Assembly: GCA_037355855.1 (NCBI GenBank)
Contig: CM074761.1
Location: 496,001-560,000, forward strand
Source: Pseudo-nitzschia pungens
Lineage: Eukaryota > Bacillariophyta > Bacillariophyceae > Bacillariales > Bacillariaceae
Reading direction: 5' to 3'
DNA length: 64,000 bases
The translations under genes and the position numbers were made by a program. Below are positions 11,449-20,294 of this stretch, piece by piece (the first letter of the stretch is position 1; the number at the start of each line of letters is the position of its first letter). Below the pieces are notes generated by a model. The model was not told the origin of the DNA. It was given only the letters and a program-made list of their open reading frames with translations, and made no database searches.

Positions 11449-13592
11449 TTATTTTTCGAAGGTCTTGCACTCGTTTTGTTGCACCATGAAAATACCGTCG
11501 CAACTTCCGCTCAGAACAATTTTGTTGGATCCTCCATCGTCAAACTTTCCGGTGCGGGAGTCGTTTCGGATCGATCGGTTCGGCTGCATGGCAATCGCAA
11601 CGCTCTTCTTCGACGTGTTTCGTCCCTCCCGTTCCGAAGCTCTCGATGCCGCTTCGGTGTTCAAGATAAAGGTGGAGGACTCAACGAACAGATGGTTGGC
11701 GTCGCCCACAAAAATGGCATTGCCCGAGTGGTAATGCGTTGTTGGCCACAAATTTGGAACCAACAATGTTCAGCTTGAATCCTTCGCTGTGGATAGCACC
11801 ACCGCGAGATGCAACGTTGCCCTTGAACGTGCTATCCACCACGTTTACTATTCCGCTTCTCCCGGCAATTGTGAGGGCACCCCCCAAATAGAAATTGTTA
11901 TGGGAAACGTGATTCCTCGAAAATTCTGTTCCACAAAATGTTGTCTTGGAAGCAGCGGAGGTGGTTGTGACAATGACGGCGGAGGAGTCTTGCGAACTCA
12001 GAAACTTGATGTTTTGCAATCGGTTTTTGGAGAGGCCACTAACTTTCGCGAACGGTCCGATCCCGGAGAAGGAACACGTGTCGATGCAACGAATGTCGAT
12101 GTCGCGATCGATCAGGACTGGCTCTCTACCCATTTTCTCAATGCTGAACCCACCACAAAAAAGGACCTCCTTGTCTCCAGATTCCATCGCTATTTCGATT
12201 GCAGTCTTGAAATCGTTGAATGTTTCCACCTCGACGCATTTCCTTTCTGCAGGGATTGCTCGGAATATGCACAAATTGGCGATATCTTTGGCCAATCCAT
12301 TGCTCCCTGTGATGGTTGTGGCCTTTGGTGTTGGCATGAGTGTTGGAGGCTTCGAATTCAATGGTTTTGATGTCACGATTTGAACAGGGGCATCGGTGGG
12401 CGGCTGAACAGGACTTTTCGTAATCTGAGTAATTGGTGGCCTGGTGGGTTTTTCAGTGGCAACTTGTGTTGGTTGCGCTGTCGGTGGATTGGTGGGATTT
12501 GCAGTCGGTGACCTGGTGGGATTTGCAGTCGGTGTGTGCGTGGGTTGAAATGTTGGTTGTGATGTAGGACTACTGGTTTCGATGGTCGGAGAAGGTGTCG
12601 GTGGCGAGTTCTCAAATTTATCACAGGATTCCGCCTCCATATCGTATACACCTAGACACTCGCTTCCATGGATTTTGTTATCAAATCCGTCCTCGTAGAT
12701 AATCGATCCCTCGCCTATCGCAAGTCGGAGAAAGAGGAAAAGAGACGCATTGCTTAGTACAACCAATCATTCTCAATAGGTAGTGTAATGAATTTCTCAC
12801 GACACGTTAATGCTCACCTGGGTTGATGACAATATCATGACCATCTCTGCCTTTATTACCCGTGAAAGTAGTGGTTTTGATCATAAGACCACCACCGTTT
12901 GCGACGAAAATGGCCGGACCATACCCGTTACTCTTGTTGTTTACAAAGAGAGAGTATATGATGTTGAGCTGTTGAGCTCTCGAATAGATCGCGGCTCCGT
13001 AAGTCTTCGAAAAGTTTTCGAAGAAGAAACTTTCTACAACATTAATAGTGCCCGCAGACCTTCCCAGCATCAAAGCACCTCCTCGTGAATCTTTTGTTCG
13101 ACTGTTCTCCATGAAACTGGTTTGGCAAAAGGTATGGGTTGCGCGTTCCGCGTTATCTACATCCCCAGAAACGTGAACAGAGTGATCATTCGAACTTCGG
13201 AAGCTGAAACCTTGCCAAAGAGTATCTTCAGCTGAGTCTATGACCAGGTGTTTGCCGAGTCCGCTGATTATGCATGCTTGTTCAGGGGCAGTCCTTGCAC
13301 AACTTACTTGGATGCCTCTCTTCACGGTGATAGGTTCAAGAGAACTGATTTTCCTTACGAAAAAGGGACAAACTGTAATCTCTGAACCAGAATCAGCCTT
13401 TTCAATTACTTCCGCCAATTCACCGTATGTATCGACACTTATACATTCTATGAGCGGATCGATCTCAGTGTAAGGGGGACAGAGTTCTTCTCTTTTTACG
13501 TACGCTTGTGCATCTGCAGACCACAAAGCCGACAGAAGCACGCATGCAGTTAGAAAGGCACGAGGAATCATGATAAAATGATTTTCGTTCAT
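11449..13592 (-). CDS. Secreted protein with two right-handed beta-helix domains joined by a Pro/Thr stalk (one frame slip)
   Basis: ATG at 13592 starts a signal peptide (MIPRAFLTACVLLSALWSADA, preceded by a short basic stretch). Exon 1 (13592-12818) encodes a first beta-helix-like domain with repeated short strands (GGALMLGRSAGTINVVESFF, GAAIYSRAQQLNIIYSLF). An intron (12817-12715) follows. Exon 2 encodes a P-T-x-x-P-T stalk with about ten repeats and then a second beta-helix domain of matching layout (GGALTIAGRSGIVNVVDSTF, GGAIHSEGFKLNIVGSKF). The two domains look like an internal duplication. Such folds occur in polysaccharide lyases and adhesins; no catalytic residues are identifiable, so cell-wall or adhesion work is only inference. 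A +1 slip lies at 11733-11734: ...NNA then YHSGNAIFVGDANHLF. Corrected length is 679 residues, which agrees modulo 3 with exactly one extra base. Confidence 0.75.
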
Positions 13593-14453
13593 TGCTTCTC
13601 TCCTTCTCGAAAGCAAGAGAGAGTGGATATGACGGATTAGTGGGTATGTTGGATTTATCTAGCAGAGCACATGTACAGATAATCTTGTGATCGAGTTTTG
13701 CTGTCAGTTTTGCCTCTTTGATTTGGCGGGCATCATGTTCCCAGTTGGGTTCGACGTTCTCCCCCGGCAATCACACATCATGTTCGAAAATCGCCAAACG
13801 CTGCGCCTGCATGGCAACGGTCACATATAATTAAAGATTTATTTTTATCAAAATCAACAAAAGCTCGAAGATATATCGATTGGTTGATTCATTCCAGATT
13901 CCACCGATTGGTGGGTATGTACTTGTATTATTATATTATTATCATACTCTGTAAACGTCAGATAGGTATGAGTACTAGGTACAGTACGCCTAAAGTATTG
14001 TTTTTGTCGGCTTATCTACGTATCTACCAAAAAAGTACGAGCGAGGGGCGCTGGCTCATTATTGATACATCCTTTGACGCATCAACCCAAGAATAACGCA
14101 GCTGTTTTTGACGCGAGGATGGACTACGTAAAGTAAGGTTTAGCGTATCTTCCTCATTCTCATCTGTAATCATCTTTCAAGTTCCAAGACCTTCCAAAGT
14201 AGACAGCATAGAAAGCTAATCCATTCTGCGGCAATAGATGGTGCGAAGAGGACTGGTACGCAAGCCGCTGGAGATTAAATGTCTTTCTTTGTGAAGCCTT
14301 CATAGAACATACAGTATTGGCAATACGGGAAATTTCCCAAGTATTGCGAGGAAGTTTCATCGATCACTCTCCGCGCAAACGGCGACTTAGTTGCAGATCG
14401 GAGATATTGATCTAGTCCAGAGGATATCTTCTGTTTGGTTCGGACCCTCGATC
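13593..14453. other. Divergent spacer
   Basis: This 0.86-kb stretch lies between the secreted beta-helix gene (-) and the coiled-coil gene (+). It is AT-rich around 13820-13990 and includes GTAAAGTAAGGTTTAG near 14125. No gene is supported. Confidence 0.6.
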
Positions 14454-15515
14454 ATGCCCCCGGTACAAAATGCAGATGGAAAAACTGCAGCACGTCACAA
14501 TCATATGAACAGCAGCGATCAAAGGAACAAAAACAGCAACGGCGGAATTAGTAACGGTACCAAGAACAATAGTAACAGCAACAACAGCGCGCATTATTCA
14601 CAACAGCCAACTCAATCTCACAATCGACGGATGGGTCCGCAACCGACAATGGCAACCCTTCCAATGGGTCATAATCCAGGTGCTTCTTCCAGCCACCATT
14701 ATTTTCATCATCCACCGAATAGCGCAGCTTCGCAACCGACACCACTCTTTCAGCGTCTGCACTCGGAAGATGTGCAAGGTGTACAGCAAGAAGTGAAAGC
14801 ATACCAGCGCATCACCGAGAATCAAAATCTGCGTTTAGTCGAACTCGAACGCATCCACGGAGATTTAGAAAAGAGACTGGAACTTGAATCAAGAGGTAGA
14901 AGACAACTGGAAGCAACATTAGAGCAAAGGGAACGTGACTGGACAATCAGATACCATTCGCTTGAACAAGACAGAGACCATTGGAAAAACGAAGTATCTC
15001 AGGAGCAAGCAAAGAATTCGCGACTGAGAGATCAAGTTGTACGGAAAGATCAGGACATTCATCGAATGCTTCAACGAAAGGTAAGGTATTTTTCCAACAA
15101 ACTGAATACGAAGTCATGCATTTTTCAGCGAAAGTTTCTAATTCAGTTGTTCGTTGGTTTTCGCCCACATCATCGTTTTCGCATTCCAATGACGATGATT
15201 TGTTTGCTTCATCATGCTTTGCCCTGCATTTCATTTCAATTTTATTTCAATTCCTGTATGCTGAAAAATATTCAGTACGACAACCAAAGGGAATCTGGCA
15301 CGGGACAGCCAATACGAAATGTGCGACATACCGAAAGACAATCACAGGGGTCTTCACCTAGACAAAGTCAACACAAACAATTTGATCTGCCTCAGCAAAG
15401 ACTAGGAGCGGAGCTAAACAAGAGTCCGCATGAGATCCTGGCAACCACTGGCTCCATGGAATCGGTCCGAATACGGAACGTCAAGACCTTATTAGGGGAA
15501 TTTTTTGCCCTCTAG
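14454..15515 (+). CDS. Asn/Gln-rich coiled-coil protein, two exons, unrecognised
   Basis: ATG at 14454 (MPPVQNADGKTAARHN). The first ~110 residues are Asn/Ser/Gln/His-rich and probably disordered. Residues ~115-210 form a strong coiled coil (YQRITENQNLRLVELERIHG and following heptads). The intron 15081-15275 (GTAAGG...ATTCAG) is 195 nt, a multiple of three and stop-free, so a naive ORF reads through it; its T-rich translation (many F/L/H, CISFQFYFNSC) is plainly non-coding. Exon 2 begins YDNQRESGTGQPIRN and ends at TAG 15513. Spliced length is 288 residues. Centrosomal or cytoskeletal scaffold proteins look like this, but there is no diagnostic motif. No frame breaks. Confidence 0.6.
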   Translation: MPPVQNADGKTAARHNHMNSSDQRNKNSNGGISNGTKNNSNSNNSAHYSQQPTQSHNRRMGPQPTMATLPMGHNPGASSSHHYFHHPPNSAASQPTPLFQRLHSEDVQGVQQEVKAYQRITENQNLRLVELERIHGDLEKRLELESRGRRQLEATLEQRERDWTIRYHSLEQDRDHWKNEVSQEQAKNSRLRDQVVRKDQDIHRMLQRKVRYFSNKLNTKSCIFQRKFLIQLFVGFRPHHRFRIPMTMICLLHHALPCISFQFYFNSCMLKNIQYDNQRESGTGQPIRNVRHTERQSQGSSPRQSQHKQFDLPQQRLGAELNKSPHEILATTGSMESVRIRNVKTLLGEFFAL

Positions 15516-16175
15516 CTAGTTACTGTATCGACTAGCGTAGTATTCTACCCCTGAAAGTCACTGGCTGACCCGTGCATTGAGTACAAACAAAACATCGAGG
15601 TCGATGCCATTAACATGGGAGAGAGACTCATCTTGGACATGTTAGTATGTAGTAAACTATCAAACAGTGCACCACTTTTTGCCGTGATCCAAACGCAACC
15701 ACACGTATCACAGAATTAAAACAGATTACGCTGTTCGATTTCAGCAGACAACCAAAGCTCTTCTAATTTCGAACGCTCATATTATCACGAACTCAACAGC
15801 ACGAAGGGATGCAGGCGGTATTTGAGTAGTGGCGTGCGCTTTCTCTCGTCAGTGTCAAAGCGATACTTAGTACACCGGTGCTTCCACCGGAACGAGCAAA
15901 AGTAGTGAAGACAGCTATTCGACCGAACCATGAATCACTGAACTAGAAGAAAAAAGTAACTACGAAAAGCTACTGTCTATTGAGTTAAATATTTTATGTG
16001 TCTTGAGTGTCCCGTAAGATTATTCCCCCTAGTTGTATTATTATTGTATCATTTTTTATCTTTAGCATAGCGGTTTCTTTTCTTGAATCATGTTTTGGTG
16101 GTAGCAAGTGTTTGCTTTTTCGTTGCATAGCATTGTGTGCGTTTCGGAGAGGTTCTCGTCGCTATACTAAATTTG
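15516..16175. other. Convergent spacer
   Basis: This 0.66-kb stretch contains no supported gene. The two flanking genes converge here, so it should hold both 3' ends; no clear terminator motif is recognisable. Confidence 0.5.
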
Positions 16176-17213
16176 CTATGAACCCTGTGGATCAACACCC
16201 CCTGACCACTGTTGAGCACCTGCTTGCGCCTCGGTAGTCCCAGGAGCAGGAGTTGTATTGGCAGTCACAGAATTCAAAGGTGCACCTGTAGCCGGTGGCA
16301 TGACCAGCGGCGCTCCTATCGGAGCTTGATTCGATGGTGGTGGTAGTTGTGGAATCGTGTTAAACGTCTGTTGCATGTGCTGGTGATGATGCTGTTGTAC
16401 TGCTTGCGGATGCATATGTTGTGGAACGTGGGGAGCCGGTTGCTGCTGCGCACCGACTACAATTTGTTGGGAAGGATCATGATGAAATTGAGTTGTTGGC
16501 TGCTGTTGAGCTTGGTGCTGCTGTGCCGTTCCCATAAGTTGCATCATTCCAGCATTGGCATGATCTATCACTGCACCAGTTGGAGTTGCCTGCTGTGGCA
16601 GAGCAGCCGCCGGAAGTCCGACGGGCATGCCCGCAACTTGCATCCCTACCGGAATAGCCGGCGGCATCATTGTTGCAGCCCCCGGCATAGTTGCCGAAGT
16701 CGGAAGATGCGACGCATGAGTATGTTGTATCTTCGGTGTCGTCGTCGTCACTCTGGGCACAATGTCGATCAGAAAGTCGTAAACTTCGCTCTCCCCTACT
16801 GCTGCGTGCAAGTCTTGTTTTTGTAAGGTTCTCCGTCTATTTCGTTCGGTATGTCTCCAGGCTCGGAAGGATAGATCTTTAATCATAAGTTCACAGGCCT
16901 TACTCATCAATACAGGTGCCTCTCCTGAAATCATAAACTTAGTGGTTTTTTCATTCGATGGAGGTACCGGTTGGCCCTCCTCTGCCGCCTTCTTCTCAAG
17001 ACGGTCTTTTTCTAGTTCCTGAAGTATGAGGTCTTCACTTTTCATGATCTTTTTGATTTTCGCGAGTGGCAGCTTTTGATTTCTCCAGTTTTCCGTAGCT
17101 GATGTCATCCAAACCCGTCCAGTTACGTTTATGATCGTCGACGTTATCACCATCGCATCCCCAGATACACGGTATTGGACATCATGCGCAGCATACGCAG
17201 CATGCACGGTCAT
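16176..17213 (-). CDS. NF-YC / HAP5-type histone-fold subunit of the CCAAT-binding factor
   Basis: The histone-fold core is clear: LPLAKIKKIMK, then FMISGEAPVLMSKACELMI, FRAWRHTERNRRRTLQKQDL and AAVGESEVYDFLIDIVPR, closely matching NF-YC (LPLARIKKIMK, MISAEAPVLFAKACE, HTEENKRRTLQKNDI, FDFLVDIVPR). NF-YC pairs with NF-YB and then NF-YA to bind CCAAT promoters. An unusual ~33-residue charged segment separates the first helix from the second, where the family normally has about five residues. The C-terminal ~180 residues are Gln/Pro/Ala/His-rich, like an activation domain. ATG at 17213 is the first in frame; an internal ATG just before TSATENWRNQK is an alternative, and the first ~40 residues do not resemble the family. 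It begins only 51 bp after the stop of the upstream same-strand gene. 345 residues, no frame breaks. Confidence 0.85.
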   Translation of the reverse strand: MTVHAAYAAHDVQYRVSGDAMVITSTIINVTGRVWMTSATENWRNQKLPLAKIKKIMKSEDLILQELEKDRLEKKAAEEGQPVPPSNEKTTKFMISGEAPVLMSKACELMIKDLSFRAWRHTERNRRRTLQKQDLHAAVGESEVYDFLIDIVPRVTTTTPKIQHTHASHLPTSATMPGAATMMPPAIPVGMQVAGMPVGLPAAALPQQATPTGAVIDHANAGMMQLMGTAQQHQAQQQPTTQFHHDPSQQIVVGAQQQPAPHVPQHMHPQAVQQHHHQHMQQTFNTIPQLPPPSNQAPIGAPLVMPPATGAPLNSVTANTTPAPGTTEAQAGAQQWSGGVDPQGS

Positions 17214-17264
17214 CCAATGCAAAAGCAGCGGAAACGAAAGTTAGAATAGGATAGCAGCACGAGA

Positions 17265-18087
17265 TCATCGTCCCAAACGTACTTCGCAGATGGGTTCTTG
17301 GACGCACTCTCCTTGGTTACTGATTCCCAGTGCAATCAACTCACCAGCGTCTATCGCGTTTATCCCCTGAGCTGATCCAAGCCACATTTCTTCCAGACCC
17401 TCGTCCAATTCTTGCCCCGCCAGGACAGGTAACGACGCCATGGAAGCAATGAGTTTTGGTGCAGTAATAAACTTGACTACTTTGTGATAAGCAAGTCCAT
17501 CCAATCTAATTCAATTCAAAACACAAAATTGGGGGCGAAAAGCCTACAGTTTGTCGTTCCCACACGGAGCGAACGACGGTTGAACGAAGGCGCGTAGTAC
17601 TTCGATGCTGAAGAATGATAGAAACTGCCCTCGTCTCCAATCAAACTATAAATGGATCGAACTAGCCACTCCTCTTCCAGAGTACCGTTCTTATCGTGCA
17701 ACCTCTTGCGGATTGTTACTGCCAACTAAAAGCCGAAACTCCTGAGTCGGTGGCTGTTGTTCTCACTCTTCACAATTTGGAGTAAAAGCGCCCTGCTGCG
17801 ACACAGTCTGATGGGGACGGCCCAGGGTAGGAGTAAGGTTCACGAGGAACTAGTACAGGGCTCGAGTTCTCACAAACCCACGTTCAACCCTTATTTGTGC
17901 GGCTACAAACGAGAAGGCTTGTTACGTCAAACAAAAACCGATGATGTTTTTTGAAGTGTCGCCCAGAGTATGCGCAGCCCGCCGCGCAAAACCGAGGATG
18001 ATGATTGGATAAGTCTGTCAACCGAGGAACTCGAAGGTTTTGGTTGAAGAAAATCCTTACGTGACGGGAAAGAGACGAAGTTTGCAT
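17265..18087 (-). CDS. Small spliced protein, unrecognised (three-exon model)
   Basis: Proposed exons are 18087-18061 (ATGCAAACTTCG...CAC before GTAAGG), 17725-17601 and 17505-17265, with introns 18060-17726 (335 nt) and 17600-17506 (95 nt, GTACTA...AATTAG). The phases match and give 130 residues: LAVTIRKRLHDKNGTLEEEW, LVRSIYSLIGDEG, then LDGLAYHKVVKFITAPKLIA and a hydrophobic/acidic end. No family is recognised. The middle and last exons are the better supported because the junction joins two natural-looking stretches; the first exon is a guess from the consensus donor. The short distance to the NF-YC start (51 bp) leaves open a shared transcript. Confidence 0.4.
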
Positions 18088-19034
18088 CGCATGCCAGGAG
18101 GTGATAGCAGGAATGATATTAATTGGAAGATACCAGGGACCGAGTGTGGCGCGCTAGAGGGAAGTCACAATTTTTGAAAGATTTTATTGGTTGAAGTGAA
18201 TTATCTGACGCACGCAGTCACTTAGCGAACCATTGACATAGTACCTTTGTAATATACTAATAATACCTACTCGTACGTACGCGTACTATCATTTTTTTTT
18301 TCATCCAAAAAAATACTTCATACCCGTAATTACTTCGTGCTAGAATTTCGAAGTTTTTCAGTCTCTGAAGGCCCATCTGATGCGTAAGTGAAGCATTAAG
18401 CCTCAGTCCTCAAATCTCAAACCTCTCGTCACAAGCTCAGCAGTAACTTGTTCAACAGATCATTGTGATAAATTATTAAGCACGAGTAATTACTTCATAA
18501 TTATTATTTTGGATGTACAACTAAGCTTTTTACCAATTCGAACTCGTACCACCATCCTCTGACAAATTAGTGCAGATAAAGGGGGAAGATCTTAACGATA
18601 CGAGTAATCGATAAGATCTTACGTACGGCATATTATTATCTCAAGTTTTTTCGGCATAAGAAGTCTTGATTCTTAGAGATAGAGTTCCATACCGTAGCGG
18701 AAAGGGAAACTACGATATCTTGTTTGGCTCTTCAAGAATATTGTTTTGTTTCTTGTGTCTCTAGTGAATCGCTTGTACCGTACTTGTTGTCCTTAGCCAG
18801 TCTTCATGTGTTGAATTCATTGAATTTTGACATTCCCTATTCCAAGCAACTCAAAAAATCGGGTGATGTACGATGTGCGATTGGAAATATTATTTGATTC
18901 GTTCAGTTCGCACGGTAGCGCCTGAATATGATGTGAGGATAAAGCAATATGAGTTGAACTTCCTCACAAAATGAGTCGCGCGTCACAGTAGTTATGGACT
19001 GTATGATATGTAGTGGTTTCAAAACTACTTCAAA
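18088..19034. other. AT-rich spacer, no gene seen
   Basis: This 0.95-kb stretch is AT-rich (18240-18340 and 18470-18560) with a T8 run near 18293. No coding sequence is supported on either strand. Confidence 0.6.
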
Positions 19035-20294
19035 TTAGTCTGGCATACGGTTCATGATCTCCCGGATACCTTCGATGTCGTAGGGATCTTCGCCGTATTG
19101 GTCGAAGCACGAGCGACAAATAACGTAGCCACGGGCGTTGCAACTCGTGCACCGTACGGTTCGATTTCCCATGGCAACATAAGTTCCGACGCCATCGCAA
19201 TTAGGACATGTGGTACGCCGAGTGCCACCGCAGACTGTGCATGGTTCTCGCTCACCTTCATCTTTCGAACTTCCGTTTCCATTTGATAAGGCATTCCAAA
19301 ATCCCCTGGCTAGGTTACCGTTTGCCGGTCCTCCAAGAAAATAAACAGGGACAATCCACAATGGAAAAAATCCAGTTTCTCCAAGGTCTGTATAGTGGTA
19401 TCCGCCGCTCAGGATCCCCGACGATGTAGCAGTGATCAGTCCAGCTTCGATAAGCGGTCCTCCCAAGCACGTTGCGAGACTTACGAGGAGACCGGAAAAG
19501 GTTCCATCTAGAACAAGGAATCCCAGAGCAGCAAGTACCGACATCAGATTCAAAATTCCGGTTCGATCTAACATGTTGACCTGCACCAAGATTCCGCTCA
19601 ACCAGTACTGCAATGTGAAGAAGGATATTCCAGCGAGGGTTTTAGGGGGAGAGGGATTCCTCCGTTCGTCGTTCGCAGAATCCAAAAGTAGGTTATCCAA
19701 CAAAATGTAAAGCCACCCAATCAGAAATCCTGCCAGTCCGAATAGCTCTGGAACCCACCAAGCTGTTGTCAACGCCGGATATGCTTCGCTGCCCCATAAT
19801 GTGAATCGAATTGGCTCATTGTAAGCCAACACGCCGAAAGCACTGTGATAGGAATCCAAAAAAGGACCTAAGCTAGCTCCGCAAAGAGTCATTAGGAGAG
19901 AAAAAATGACGGATCGTTTCGGATCCTCGGTAATCAGACGAAGCGAGTTGTTGTTTACAGAACTGTCGTTATTGATCGGATTGTCGCCATCTCCAGATGA
20001 GGACCATAGTGCATTTGCGTCGTGTTCTTTTCTGGAATGGGTAACGAGCATAGAGCTTGCAATTTCCTTAGCTGCGAAATGTTCACGGCCGCTAAAGTGA
20101 GCAGTGGGTTGAGGGACAAATCCGGCTACAAATACGTTAGGCGCATGATTTGTATTCGTGGAACAATCTTGATCGGTTTCCGTCTCAGTCGTCGGTACTT
20201 TTCTCGCCAGGAAAAGCAGGCAATAAATTACTATTATGAATGGGAAGGGCGCAGCATATCGGTGTGAACCACGATTCCTAGAACCCATTCTCAT
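19035..20294 (-). CDS. INSIG-like multi-pass membrane protein with C-terminal DnaJ-type cysteine-rich zinc finger
   Basis: ATG at 20294 is followed by a hydrophobic leader (FPFIIVIYCLLFLA). Several membrane helices follow: SVIFSLLMTLCGASLGPFLD, TAWWVPELFGLAGFLIGWLY, GISFFTLQYWLSGILVQ, LNLMSVLAALGFLVLDG. The end of this block (FPLWIVPVYFLGGPANGNLA) matches the closing INSIG pattern W-x-P-x-x-F-x-G-G-x-x-x-G-N. The C-terminus has CxxCxG-type motifs (CTVCGGTRRTTCPNCDGVG, CTSCNARGYVICRSC), a DnaJ-type zinc-binding module. In animals INSIG retains SREBP/SCAP and HMG-CoA reductase in the ER; plant and algal INSIG-domain proteins are less understood. Fusion to a zinc finger and the possible targeting leader suggest an organellar membrane chaperone or assembly role, which is inference. 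419 residues, no frame breaks, no introns seen. Confidence 0.7.
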   Translation of the reverse strand: MRMGSRNRGSHRYAAPFPFIIVIYCLLFLARKVPTTETETDQDCSTNTNHAPNVFVAGFVPQPTAHFSGREHFAAKEIASSMLVTHSRKEHDANALWSSSGDGDNPINNDSSVNNNSLRLITEDPKRSVIFSLLMTLCGASLGPFLDSYHSAFGVLAYNEPIRFTLWGSEAYPALTTAWWVPELFGLAGFLIGWLYILLDNLLLDSANDERRNPSPPKTLAGISFFTLQYWLSGILVQVNMLDRTGILNLMSVLAALGFLVLDGTFSGLLVSLATCLGGPLIEAGLITATSSGILSGGYHYTDLGETGFFPLWIVPVYFLGGPANGNLARGFWNALSNGNGSSKDEGEREPCTVCGGTRRTTCPNCDGVGTYVAMGNRTVRCTSCNARGYVICRSCFDQYGEDPYDIEGIREIMNRMPD

